Assembly: GCA_014526335.1 (NCBI GenBank)
Contig: JACTAT010000297.1
Coordinates: 610,586 to 674,585, forward strand
DNA length: 64,000 bases
Reading direction: 5' to 3'
From: Chrysaora quinquecirrha
Lineage: Eukaryota > Cnidaria > Scyphozoa > Semaeostomeae > Pelagiidae
Positions 32,153 to 45,000 of this stretch are shown here, piece by piece. The notes beneath the pieces were generated by a model. It ran no database searches, was not told where the DNA came from, and saw only the letters and a program-made list of their open reading frames with translations. A program made the translations under genes and the position numbers. Position 1 is the first letter of the stretch. The number at the start of each line of letters is the position of its first letter.

Positions 32153-34380
32153 TGTTCCAGGATTAAAGCTTGGTCTAGCACCAACAGCTTTATCTATTTC
32201 ATTTGCATGTTGAGTTACAGGAGCAACATTAGAATCTTCATCGGCGTTCAAATCTACTGCTTCTATCACTTCATCCAGAGTATGTTAACTTGGTTCATGT
32301 TGTAATCTTTTAAAAAATTTCTGTTCTATTAATGTGTCGTATTCTTCTTCGTAACATTCACAGCCAGCTGCTAATGACTTTTCATTTCTCCATGATGAAT
32401 ATAGCATGATTTGTTCACGATAATATTTATCGGGATTGCTGCTCTTATTATATCGAAGAGAACGGATAATTCTTGCTTTTTTTCTTCTGAAAATTTCATT
32501 TTAGATCTTAAAAGAGGTTCGCTTCCTGTATTTGTATCATCGATGTCTTGAATGTCGTCATCGGCATCTTCTTGAAAAGGATCTTCGAAAGTAGTATCAC
32601 CTGAGTTCTTCTCTTTTACATAATTATACCAAGCTGTAAATTCTGCTAAGCAAACATTATCCAGTGATTTTGTCTTCTCTGATACTTTTTGATGACACTA
32701 TCACATTCAATATCGCATGATTCGTTTGGCAATTCCATGATCTGGTTTTTATGTTTTACTAGTAATGTTCTATCTTCAACGTTTGCTCTATTAATGAACA
32801 AGAATTCACGAGATGCTCTTCTTAGCGGCATTTGCAAAACTAAATAAACTACCTCTTGAGCACTAATTTCTACAGCATTTAAAAACTGGTTACCAATGTG
32901 TCTAATTTGATCTTTATTACCAGATTTTGCCTCTTTGCATGCTCTTTCAAGGAGTGTACTCATACCTCTTTGACCCTTCATGATATAAGACAATATATAC
33001 ATTGCACATGCATAAGGATCAATGATGTATTGAATGTCCATACTGGCTTGCCAAGCTTTTAGCAAATGAATATTGTAGCTAATTGTTTACTCGTATGCAA
33101 TGAGGATTTCTTTTTTAAGAATATTGTCACCCTTTTCAGTTCTGACCTTATAGCAAGGATATACTCATCAAATGACATCCCTAATGTCACCAAAAATTTA
33201 TCGAAAGTGACATCTTCGCCATATTTCATTGCGTCTAGAAGATCCTTCACTTTTTTATTGTCACTGTTAGTAACAGCTAATTCTTTCTGACTCAATTCCT
33301 CATCTTTGAGGGGCTGTAATATCTTTGTTTGCGGCATGGGAGGAAGAGGAAAATTAAATCTGCAAATCTTTTGGCCCTTCCTTTTGCATGTTTTAGCATG
33401 CTTATGAGTCTGGTATTTGACTATTTCGTCTAAGTCATTTCCTTTTTGTTTGTCACAACTTATATTTCTGTCTACAAAATCTTCTACATCTTTGTTCGAA
33501 TCAACGCCATATCTTGGAGCATTCTTAATCCAAAATAACGCATGTAGATGAAGTGATCCTCGTTGTTGGAATTCAACTCTGTAGAAGTAGTCTATGATTT
33601 CTCCAATGGGATTTGCTGTACTTTTTAGTAATTTATTGATGAACAAATCTGCCATATGATTGAAATGTCTTGCGCAAGTAACTGGATCCCTTTTATGAGC
33701 TCTGATTTCTTCTACCAGGACATGTTGTCTATTTCTTCTTCAGTATAATCTTTATGTTCAAGCAATCTTCCTAGCAATGCTAGCAAGTGATGCCATTATG
33801 TATCTGCCGCTGAGAACGAGCAACACCACGTTGGAAACCCAAGCTGTCTTACCATTGCAAATAAATCCTTCTTACATCTCTCAAAATATGTTGGAGACGC
33901 TCTGAGGTTTTTAAAAACACTGAATCCCTCATCTAAATATACAATGTTGTTAACGGATTCATCGGTTTTAAAATCCTTTGTGGTAAAGGTCTTTCTTTTT
34001 TTCTTACATTTTCTCAAAGAAATCGTTGCAGTATCTTGAATGTGCTTAATTTGTAGTTCCTTTAGTTTGTAGAATAGATTTGGTACAGACTGAGCAACCC
34101 TACGATCCCTGCTTCTTAGCTCCCATTTGCAAATATCGCTATAATGTACTGGTACTAATCCGTTCTCATCACTGCATCTCCTTTTTCCACAGTAAATTGC
34201 TGGAAAAGATAAAAATTCGGAATCTCTTTCATGGAAGATTCCCAACGGTGTGTTACCTTCACCTGGAGCAAATGTTAACAACTGATCTGCTACATTGTTA
34301 ATATCTGATCGATCTAATAGCGTATCAGTTGTACCTGCTGCCTCTTTCTCAACTTCATTCCACTCGTCATTCCATTGTTA
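32153..34380 (-). pseudogene. Helitron Rep/helicase remnant, helicase part missing
   Basis: Minus-strand coding relic of a rolling-circle transposon. In order: WNDEWNEVEKEAAG, LTFAPGEGNTPLGIFHERDS, FLSFPAIYCGKRR (Helitron-like N domain), FPTWCCSFSAADT, EFQQRGSLHLHALFWI (HUH motif His-Leu-His of the Rep nuclease), [39 protein letters not shown], then [14 protein letters not shown] and NKSSNPDKYYREQIMLYSSW. The frame is broken at least at about 33790, 33705, 33070, 32690 and 32480, with stops. The Pif1 helicase domain should follow but is in the gap or lost. No terminal TC/CTRR end was identified. It lies in or beyond the 3' part of TBC1D30. Confidence 0.88.
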
Positions 34381-34403
34381 CATTTTGGCAAAAAAGAGCG
34401 TCT

Positions 34404-34448
34404 TAGGTAGGTAGGTAGGTAGGTAGGTAGGTAGGTAGGTAGGTAGGT
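34404..34448 (+). repeat. (GGTA)n microsatellite
   Basis: Eleven GGTA units beside the 5' side of the Helitron relic. Confidence 0.95.
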
Positions 34449-34496
34449 CTATACCTGTATCTGTGACATCGCATCCCCACATAATGTGCTCATCCT

Positions 34497-35636
34497 TCGC
34501 ACATAAAAAGATAACTGTATTAAGCCTCGAATTCAAGCAAAGGCTGCTCTTTGCTGCGTGCTTGCTTGTGCATGACAAGGTTTACGTTAGTCGCTGAGTC
34601 ATAATTAATTCAAACACGATAGTAAATAGGTCTAATTTGAATTCCCATGCCCTAAATAGATTTAGTTGCGTAACCATGTTTTAGCTTCTACCAAAACAGA
34701 AAAGATAACTGTATTGAGCCTCGAATTCAAGCAAAGGCTGCTGTTTGTTGCGTGCTTGCTTGTGCATGACAAGGTTTACGTTAGTCGCTGAGTCATAATG
34801 AATTCCAACACGATAGTAAATAGGTCTAATTTGAATTCCTACCCCCTAAATAGATTTCAATGCGTAACCGTGTTCTAGAAATTTCTAGCTTCTACCAAAA
34901 AAGAAAAGATAACTGTATTGAGCCTCGAGTTCAAACAAAGGCTACTCTTTGCTGCGTGCTTGCTTTTGCATGACAAGGTTTACGTTGGTCGCTGAGTCAT
35001 AATTAATTCCAACACGTTAGTAAAGAGGTCTAATTTGAATTCCCATCCCCAAAATAGATTTTGTTGCGTAACCGTGTTCTAGAAATTTCTAGCTTCTACC
35101 AAAACAGATAAGATGACAGTATGGAGCTTTGAATTCAAGCAAAGGCTGCTCTTTGCTGCGTGCTTGCTTGTGCATGACAAGGTTTACGTTAGTCGCTGAG
35201 TCATTATTAATTCAAACACGATAGTAAATAGGTCTAATTTGAATTCCTATCCCCTAAATAGATTTCGTTGCGTAACCGTGTTCTAGAAATTTCTAGCTTC
35301 TACAAAAACAGATAAGATGACAGTATACAGCCTCGAATTCAAGCAAAGACTGCTCTTTGCTGCGTGCTTGCTTGTGCATGACAAGGTTTACGTTAGTCGC
35401 TGAGTCATAATTAATTCAAACACGATAGTAAATAGGTGTAATTTGAATTCCTACCCCCTAAATAGATTTTGTTGCGTAACCGTGTTTTAGCTTCTACCAA
35501 AACAGAAAAGATAACTGTACTGAGCCTCGGATTCAAGCAAAGGCTGCTCTTTGCTGCGTGCTTGCTTATGCATGATAAGGTTTAAATAGATTTCGTTGCG
35601 TAATCGTGTTCTAGAAATTTCTAGCCTCTACAAAAA
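34497..35636 (+). repeat. ~194/204-bp satellite, about 5.7 copies
   Basis: Direct tandem copies start (AAAAGATAACTGTAT or variant) at 34506, 34700, 34904, 35108, 35312 and 35506, giving steps of 194, 204, 204, 204 and 194. The 10-bp difference is gain or loss of one half of the palindrome CTAGAAATTTCTAG. Units also carry AAGGCTGCTCTTTGCTGCGTG and GTTTACGTTAGTCGCTGAGT. The last unit is truncated and runs into a GAT repeat. Confidence 0.93.
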
Positions 35637-35712
35637 CATGATGATGATGATGATCATGATCATGATGATGGTGATGATTATGATGATGGTTATGATGGCG
35701 ATGATGATGATG
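35637..35712 (+). repeat. (GAT)n microsatellite
   Basis: Imperfect ATGATGATG run; no coding value. From 35713 to 36036 I see no gene; 35755-35830 repeats part of the satellite (GAGCCTCGAAT, GAGTCAT) in decayed form. Confidence 0.9.
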
Positions 35713-36036
35713 AGTTCGGCGAGAAGGTCCTAGTAACGAGCCTCGAATGGAATGCAAAAGCTTCACAATGATGCATGCTTTGATGCATACACATGACTGA
35801 CAAGCCTCTCTTTAGTCGTTGAGTCATATCTTCCTCGCACATGAACAGAAAATTACGAATTAAAAATCATGTAATTCAGTCAGGGAAGATTGCCAAGCAA
35901 CCTCCTTTATCGAGAAAAGGCCGGCCTGAAAATACAAATGGTCTGCATCTGAGTCACTCAGTCACTGAACATTATGTTATTTACCATCTGATGATAATTA
36001 AGAATTCTTCGTACATAAAAATGTCTAGCTAGTTAC

Positions 36037-39000
36037 CTCCATGAGTTTTTGAGCATGAATAAAATCTTCATTCATCAAATTTCGTAACATTGACCCCATT
36101 TCCATGTAAAAATCTGCAGCTGTCTTTGTATTATCTAAATAGCTGAGATGAAAAAGTTAATTATTAGGGAATTTACATGGCTATCTGTAAAACATGGAGT
36201 GTGGAATGATGGAGTGGAATGGTGGAGTGGAATGATTTATATGGAATACGCCTATTATAGGATGTTTTGCAATAAAAAGTACATCAAAATGCTCCTCTTA
36301 GTCTTCTGAACCTATTTAACTCATAATATTGCTAAAATTTACTAACAATTTCATGAAATTACTATCCCAATCAAACAATTGAACCCAGAATGATATTGCA
36401 AAAATTTACTAACAATTTCACGAACTTACTATCGTGATCAAAACATTTGAACCCCCCGTCGAAAAATTTCTGAAACCGCTCCTTGAAAAGACTTTTTCTG
36501 GTTGTTACTAGTCAAAAACCACGGGACCTTGTGGGTTAGTTTGAGCGACCTCAATTTGGTTTTAGTCTCGCTTTGATTCTGTAACTGGGAATCATGATAA
36601 GTCTGTATTTTCGGCTAGAAAAGGATTTTTATAATTAGGTATCTACTGAATAAATCTTTGATATTTTAGTCTGAGGTTCACAAAAGCGACTTCCTCCATC
36701 AATTTCCTGTGTAGCCTTCCAGCTTTTCGGCGTGTCACAAAAATAGGTTATTGCATACAAGACATTAAAAATAAACTCGAATATGTCACAGAATTATATG
36801 AAAGATTCATGGTCAAAGATTTTCCAGTACTGGAGTTTCAAAAATTTTTTCCCAGTACTGGTGTTTCTAGAATTTTAGGCCATTCCAGAGTCTGGATTTC
36901 TTATAAAGAGTTTCTTATAAAGAATATACGTGTACTTCTTCGAAAACAATGTCGATTTGGCCTTTCCAAGAAAACTGTTAAGAAACTTTCAGTACCGAAA
37001 TCCTCCAAAATAAAGAAACTTTCAGTACTGATAAAAACCTTAGTTTCCTATAAATAAAAAAGAGTGTATTCAAAGCATTCCGACTAGAGTCAGTCTTTGG
37101 TGTACGACCCGGTACCAGCCCCGCCCCACCCCGTCGAAAACGCTACAAGTGTAGGAAAGACTTCTTGTTCACATTAATATTAATTAATGAGATAATTGTG
37201 ACATGTCTGCCCGTAGCCTGCGTCACAGACCATAACAAGGGAAGTGATAACACTTCCCTTGTTATGGTCTGTGACGCAGGCTGGTCTGCCCGGCGGCTCG
37301 GTTTTCATCTACTGTCTGCATTTTTTAACTTTGAAGGACTGCAGAGTTTTCTTTGTACTCAAAAAGACGTTCATTTCGAAAATATTCATACAAAGTTTAA
37401 TGTTATTTCAATTCAGAAGACTAAGAGGAAGATTTTGGTATAAATTTTGTCAAGATATTCCACACTCCATGTTTTACAGATAGCCGAATATAAATCATGC
37501 AGAAAATTCATTAATCTTCGATCATTTAATTAAGAAACGTGCTGAAAATTACCATTGAATAGAGGCTCATTAGCCTTACAAGTTTATGGTACAGCAGCAA
37601 GGTTAGAGTTCTGTATTTGAGCGATGCACAGGAAAAACATTTTCTACAATTTTAGAATATTATACAACGACTTACTCAGCCAATTTAGCCCAAACAGCCA
37701 AAGCAACTCTTAGAAGGACCTCAGAGCCCTCTAGTAAGACAGCATCCCAGACTCGTAGAACGGTCTCTCTAGGTAAACATGTGGCAAACAATGTAAGAAA
37801 CCACTGCATTGTAAATACATTTACAAGAGGAGGTTCATATGAGTAATCGCCTGAAGATGGCTTTTGCGATTTTATTGATTCTTGTTGCAAGATATCAAGA
37901 TGCTGTGAAAGATGAGGTAGCTTTATTGACATTAGTTCTCTCAAAACAGCCATGTCAGCAGAAAGGGCTCGTAGATTATTCGCAAAATAATTCCTCGGCA
38001 GGATGAAATCTACAAGATATATCATGACCTGTTGAAGAAAATTTCGATAAAAAATTTAAATTATCAGAAATCCAAAATGAATAGAGATAAACACTAGCGT
38101 AATTACCGTTTTTTACCTTAAGTGCATCTTCTTCACTTCCTTCCATAACTTGCAAAATTAGGGCTGCAATCACATTAAATCCCTGACAATAACCAACAGA
38201 CTTATTCCATCTTGCATAAGCGAGCAGAACCCTTTTAAGGCTGGCTCTTTCGTCTTCTGTATCTCGTGCAAAGAACCAGCCACATCCAGTGCGGTGAAGA
38301 TCCTAAAAAGATACGCCGTTACTCTGAGGAAAAATTACAGATTGGCCAGATGTTCAAATCGCAACGAGACGTTGCCTATCTCAGGCATTAGATAAATAAT
38401 AAATAAATAATAAAAAAAATAATAAATAATAGATAAACAGGGTACTTTTTCACACATTATTTTCATCAGCCGAAAAACTTGTGGTCGTTTTGCAAAAACG
38501 ATGCGAAATAACGTCTTCAGGGCAGCCGTTTTCAACACGAATTGACCTTATTTTGTCCAATTCCGGATGAAGCTGTGTTTATAAGCAAATTACATGTGCC
38601 CGATGAATAGTTTCCCTTGGTTTTAAACCAAAGGAATCCCAATGAACTTTAAGGCCGGGACAGGTGAAAGCCGTTATGTTTTTGGAAAAAAATGGTGAAG
38701 TCGAACTCTTCTTTGAAAGAAGCGAAAATTACACCAACATATGGCAAATAAACCGGAAACTTGATGTAGATCCAAAAAGTAAACTTGCGTAGAAACGCTG
38801 CGTAGAAACATATTTGCGAGGACTGGTCCAAATGGGCTCCCCATCGCTACACAATCGCTTGGTCGGTAAATCTCATTCTTGGTGCTGAACTCCACCGACA
38901 TGGTGGCAGACGCCCTTTATTCGAAAAATACCTCGCTTGGGAACGGCGGGAAAACAAGGTACGAGCCCCCCTTCTCCCGGTACAGTGCACTATAGCGCCA

Positions 39001-42000
39001 CAGTTTGGTAAGACAATACATAAGGGGAAGCTGTGAATGAGTTGGAAGAATCAAATCATAAATTCCTGAGCCGTTTTATCATGCTTCCAAATTGCCTAAT
39101 CTTTGAAATTTATTATTAAGCACGCAGCCCATATTGAAAATATAATCTTTTTGATTAAAAATCACAACCCCAGAGCTTTTTTCATCGAGGTTGTGTTTGT
39201 TGTTACGAAGGGATATGATGGCTTTAAAATGCTCCCAGTGCAAATAAAAATCCCCGAAGTCGATTGATGCGCAAAATAAGCATTCGCTTAAACAGGCTTT
39301 TAGTAAGCTTAGCTTATCTTCTGAAACTGGCTTAAGCCTAGCTTGCTAGTAGAGTGTTCCGAATCTGAAACTCAGCAAAAAGCTCATCTTTGCTTATATT
39401 GAAGTGGAAAAGAAAATTCTAAGCTACGTCCTAATACAAATTCTTAAGCTTCAGAGAGAGGTAGAGAAAGAGTGAGAGAGAAAGAGCGACGAAAGGTTTA
39501 TGTTGTGGTAGAATATGCTTTTTAGATTTACTCACCAAATCTGACATTAGGGCCTGTTTATATGAACAAAATCATCCCATCTCCCAGCCCTTCAGCTGAG
39601 CAGTGAGACGATATTCTTATGAGTTTACATGTAGAATTCCATCCCACCTTCCAGCCACTTGTCTCATATTTCTGCTTTTGTTTAATTTTCTCAGGCAATA
39701 GGATTATGTCTGGCGCTTACGCTTAATAAGCAATTTCATCCCACCGTCCAGCTTTCATCCCACCTTCCAGCGTTTATATGAGAAAATTTCATCCCACCCA
39801 GGTGAGATCCCACCTCTCAAAGAGTGAGATCTCCTCTGACCAGGATGAAATGTTCTCCATATAAACAGAAGATGAAAATCACAAATAGTATATCAGCTAG
39901 TTGTCAGAATTGTGCATTTTATGAAGCAAGCATGAAAATTGGCATACCTACCCAGTTTGATACGCTGAAGATGATGGGATACAGACCCCAATCGAAAAAT
40001 GCCCCCAGATGCTATTTTTAGACTGGGGTACTCGGTACCATACCTCTACAAGGGTTTCTACCATAACAATGTTGGGAATAACGATACTGACATGAAACTT
40101 GGTAAGAATGCACAGTTTGATACGCTGAAAAAGATAGGATGCAGACCCCTCCGGAAAAATGCCCCCTTATTCTATTTTTAGACTGGGGTACTCGGTACCA
40201 TACCTCTACAAGCGTTTCTATTGTAACTATGTTGGGAATTAAGATATTGCAATGAAACTTGGCAAGTATACACAGATTAATAAGCTGAAAAGATAGTATG
40301 CAGACCCTCCGGAAAATGCCCCTTATTCTATTTTTAGACTGGGGACTCGGTACCATACCTCTACAAGCGTTTCTATTGTAACTATGTTGGGAATTAAGAT
40401 ATTGCAATAAAACTTGGCAAGTATACACAGTTTGATAAGCTGAAAAAGATAGGATGCAGACCCCTCCGGAAAATGCCCCCTTATTCTATTTTTAGACTGG
40501 GGTACTCGGTACCATACCTCTACAAGCGTTTCTATTGTAACTATGTTGGGAATTAAGATATTGCAATAAAACTTGGCAATCATACACAGTTTGATAAGCT
40601 GAAAAAGATAGGATGCAGACCCCTCCGGAAAAGTGCCCCCTTATTCTATTTTTAAAACTAGGGTACTCGGTACCATACCTCTACAAGCGTTTCATTTGTA
40701 ACTATGTTGGGAATTAAGATATTGCAATGAAACTTGGCAAGAATGCACAGTTTGATAAGCTGAAAAAGATAGGATGCAGACCCCTCCGGAAAATGCCCCC
40801 TAATTCTATTTTTAGACTGGGGTACTCGGTACCATACTTCTACAAGCGTGTCAATTGTAACTATGTTGGGAATTAAGATATTGCAATGAAACTTGGCAAG
40901 AATATACAGTTTGATGCGCTGAAAAAGATAGGATGCAGACCCTTTCGGAAAAATGACCTTTCATTCTATTTTTAGACTTTGGATTTTTTTAATGAAATAA
41001 TAATTAATAATCAAAAGAGAAATAATGGCCTAGTACCAGCCCGCACTAAACGCCTTGCAACGCATTTCATCTATACAGTATGGTGTATAAAAACTGATGC
41101 AATGTTGTATATCATAATGAATATATATTTAACAATACCAGCTCCCTTCACACCGTACTCAGCATCTAATCTCCCTTAAAGAGAATTTAGGAAGGATAAC
41201 TTCTATGCTCCGGCACCCCGTGTTCTCGCGTCAAAGAACACGGTCTGAGGAGATTGGTCGTATACGAGAGTCGGTGTATACTATAGAGGTCATGTATGCT
41301 GAAAGTTTTTTAAATTTGCACAGAGGTCATATACTCAAATGGTTATCAGGTTTAGCTGCTTGTACATACAGTATGAACATATGATTTGTATATCCTTGAA
41401 TTATGGTTATAGGTCTCATTGTGTTCGCCATGTATATGTGTAAAAATTGCCTCTCTATACGGTGCAAATTTATAAACTTTCAACATACAGACCCTCTATC
41501 ATATACATTGGCTCTTATATATTCTTGAATGCGAGAACATGGGTGCGCCCTTAGATGAACGGAGCACACGAGCCGTAGCCCCAGATGCTCTTTAGTTAAG
41601 GAAAGATAAGCTGATGAGCATAGTAAAATGCATTGTAAATATGATAAACAACACTGCATCAGTTTTATACAACTTACTGTATACTTGAAAGTGCGTTACG
41701 CGGCGTTTAGCGAGGGGTTTGCACTAGACCACTATTTCTTATTTAATTTATTATTAACATTTCATACAAACATGTTTTAAGTTTATGATAAGTTTGTAAA
41801 TAATCAATAGTTATTGATATGGTGCTGAAGAAGGCTCGACATAGCGGAAACAAAAAACGTCAGACGGGAGGAGAGCCTTTGGCTGTATGACTTGGAGAGT
41901 TACTCGGCGATTTCATTGAGCTCTATAGCTCAGCGGAAACGTCGTTGGCTCTCTGGTCATGCAGCCCAGGTTCGGATCCCACTTATTGTTGTATCCACTT

Positions 42001-45000
42001 GTGGAAACATCTAATTAATAGTTATTGAAATAGAGATGCTTGAAAGTAGGTATGCCAGTCTGACGCAGCATTGAAGCATATAGATACGAGGAATGTTCCT
42101 ACTGTAATATCTTAACGTAGTATATCACAGTTATAATTGAAACGTTCTGAGAGTGGTATGGAACTGAGTCTCCTAGTCTCAAAATAGAACTGGGGACACT
42201 TTTTCAAAGGGAGTCTGCATCCTATCTTTATTAGCGTATCAAACTGTGCATTCTTGCCAAGTCTCGTTGCAATATCGTAATTTCTAACATAGTTACCATA
42301 GAAACACTTGTAGAGGTATGGTACCGAGTACCCCAGTCTAAAAATAGAATAAGGGGGCATTTTCCGGAGGGGTCTGCATCCTATCTTTTTCAGCTTATCA
42401 AACTGTGCATTCTTGCCAAGTCTCATTGCAATATCGTAATTTCTAACATAGTTACCATAGAAACACTTGTAGAGGTATGGTACCGAGTACCCCAGTCTAA
42501 AAATAGAATAAGGGGCATTTTCCGGAGGGTCTGCATCCTATATTTTTCAGCTTATCAAACTGTGCATTCTTGCCAAGTTTCATTGCAATATCGTAATTTC
42601 CAACATAGTTACCATAGAAACACTTGTAGAGGTATGGTACCAAGTACCCCAGTCTAAAAATAGAATGAGGGGGCACTTTTCTGGAGAGGTCTGCATCCTA
42701 TCTTTTTCAGCTTATTAATCTGTGTATACTTGCCAAGTTTCATTGCAATATCTTAATTTCCAACATAGTTACCATAGAAACACTTGTAGAGGTATGGTAC
42801 CGAGTACCCCAGTCTAAAAATAGAATAAAGGGGCATTTTTCCGGAGAGGTCTGCATCCTATCTTTTTCAGCTTATCAAACTGTGTATGATTGCCAAGTTT
42901 TATTGCAATATCTTAATTCCCAAGATAGTTACAATAGAAACGCTTGTAGAGGTATGGTACCGAGTACCCCAGTCTAAAAATAGAATAAGGGGGCATTTTC
43001 CGGAGGGGTCTGCATCCTATCTTTTTCAGCTTATCAAACTGTGTATACTTGCCAAGTTTTATTGCAATATCTTAATTCCCAACATAGTTACAATAGAAAT
43101 GCTTGTAGAGGTATGGTACCGAGTCCCCCAGTCTAAAAATAGAATAAGGGGGCATTTTTCCGGAGGGGTCTGCATACTATCTTTTTCAGCTTATCAAACT
43201 GTGTATACTTGCCAAGTTTCATTGCAATATCTTAATTCCCAACATAGTTACAATAGAAACGCTTGTAGAGGTATGGTACCGAGTACCCCAGTCTAAAAAT
43301 AGAATAAGGGGGCATTTTTCCGGAGGGGTCTGCATCCTATCTTTTACAGCGTATCAAACTGTGCATTTTTGCCAAGTTTCATGTCAGTATCGTTATTCCC
43401 AGTATTGTTATGGTAGAAACCCTTGTAGAGGTATGGTACCGAGTACCCCAGTCTAAAAATAGCATCTGGGGGCATTTTTCGATTGGGGTCTGTATCGTAT
43501 CATCTTCAGCGTATCAAACTGGGTAGGTATGCCAATTTTCATGCTTGCTTCATAAAATGCACAATTGCCAACGATTTCACAGTTAAGCCATTGCACTAAA
43601 AGGTTTGTATTGGAAGGTGAGATCTCACCTCTCAGCTACAGGGCTGGAAGGTGGGATGATTTTCCCCATATAAACAAGCCCTTAGTCTAAGAACAAAAGT
43701 GGATGGCTTACAATTAATACAATCCAAATTGCCAACCTCCTTAAAATGTTTACATGACGGTCTCGTCTTCTCATAGAAACTAGAATTGTTGTATTCAGGT
43801 GTAACTTGATTAGCTAAAAGCTGACTAGCAAAACTCAGAATATTCATCTGTATTTCCTTTGCCTAAACTTTTGCTTGCAATTCTCCAGCTTCTGTTGCAA
43901 TTTCGCTCTTTATTTATTATCAGCCATTTCATCACGAAATCCCGTGAGGCCTAATCCTTTATTATAGCGTTGGGCCTAGCACTCCCTAACACCCTTTTTA
44001 TGTCTTTCCTTTCTAGCAAATTACATCACTAACAGGGGCGTCGCCAAAGGGGGGTACAGGGGGGCGCTGTACCCCCCAATGTTGCAAACGTCGGCACAAA
44101 GAAGGTTTTTTCGGCAAATGATGATATCGGTCTGGAGATTTGGGATTTCTCTTGTTCGGCATTTTTCAATAAAATGCGTAGAAGCTCGGTTCCAATAATA
44201 GAAATTCCATTAAATTGGACCATGATTAGAGTACTTAAACGAGAAATAATATCGAATATCTGCGTTGGTTTTAGTATCTATCTTCGAAGCTTATACAGTA
44301 CTTACAGTACTGTAAAAGGTTAAGTTCTGCATGAGTTGGCTTGTTCAAATGACATGTAAATCTTTGCGAAAAGAACGATGAAATGAATAAACCAACCACA
44401 ACATGCAAGCAAAAAAGAAGAAAGTTAGATTCTTGAAAAAGAAAAGAGTTAGAGTCTTGTTTTTTTAAATGGAATTCATGTTGATTATCGGAAAAAGCAT
44501 AATGAAAAAATGGGCGTGGCTGCAAAAGCCACGCCCTTCTGTCGGCAAATTTCAACTCTGTGCCCCCCTAAAATTTTTTTGTTGCGTCGCCCCTGATCAC
44601 TTAGAGTACTGATAAGAAGCTGATCAGAAATCTCTGGATTTCTTAGGAAGGCCCCATTTATATAAATAATATCATCAGAAGCTTCATTGTTTTGGATTGA
44701 GAGAAACTAGCTATTTCTTCAACTTAGAGCCGTAGCTTAGATAGAATTGGCCGTAATTTATAAAAATTAAAACAAGCTGAAACGACCTGAAGCCAGCTGA
44801 AAAAACCTGAAACAAGCTGTCAAAATTGGAATCGAGGCTGAATCGGCTGAATCGTAGCAACGGAGGATAAAAGTCAAGGGAATCGTATTCTTCTTAATGC
44901 ATTGTTGCATTCTTTACTTCCAGGGACTGTACTGAACTTCCAAGGGACATACGTCAAATGTCATTTTTATGTTTGAAGAATTCAAACATTATGTAGGGGT

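Larger units (their letters stand above)
39550..43681. mobile_element. 4.1-kb fold-back element with satellite arms and TTA target site
   Basis: Left end GGGCCTGTTTATATG is inverted at the right end (CATATAAACAAGCCC), and TTA flanks both sides (39547-39549, 43682-43684). Arms then carry the mutually inverted tandem arrays 40000-40980 and 42170-43460, followed by inverted non-repetitive parts (TAAACGCC and ACGCATTTCATC at ~41045 vs ~41690; GCTCCGG/GTTCTCGCGTCAAAGAAC at ~41208 vs ~41545; GAAAGTTTTTTAAATTTGCAC at ~41300 vs ~41475). The centre is near 41.4-41.5 kb. No transposase is encoded; a Harbinger-type origin is inferred from the TTA site. Confidence 0.85.

Noticed and set aside
34497..35636. 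CRISPR array
   Set aside because: Units are directly adjacent ~200-bp satellites without spacers, in a eukaryotic genome.
40018..43296. Repeated frames such as YNRNACRGMVPS in both arrays
   Set aside because: Translations of the ~160-bp satellite, mirrored on both strands.
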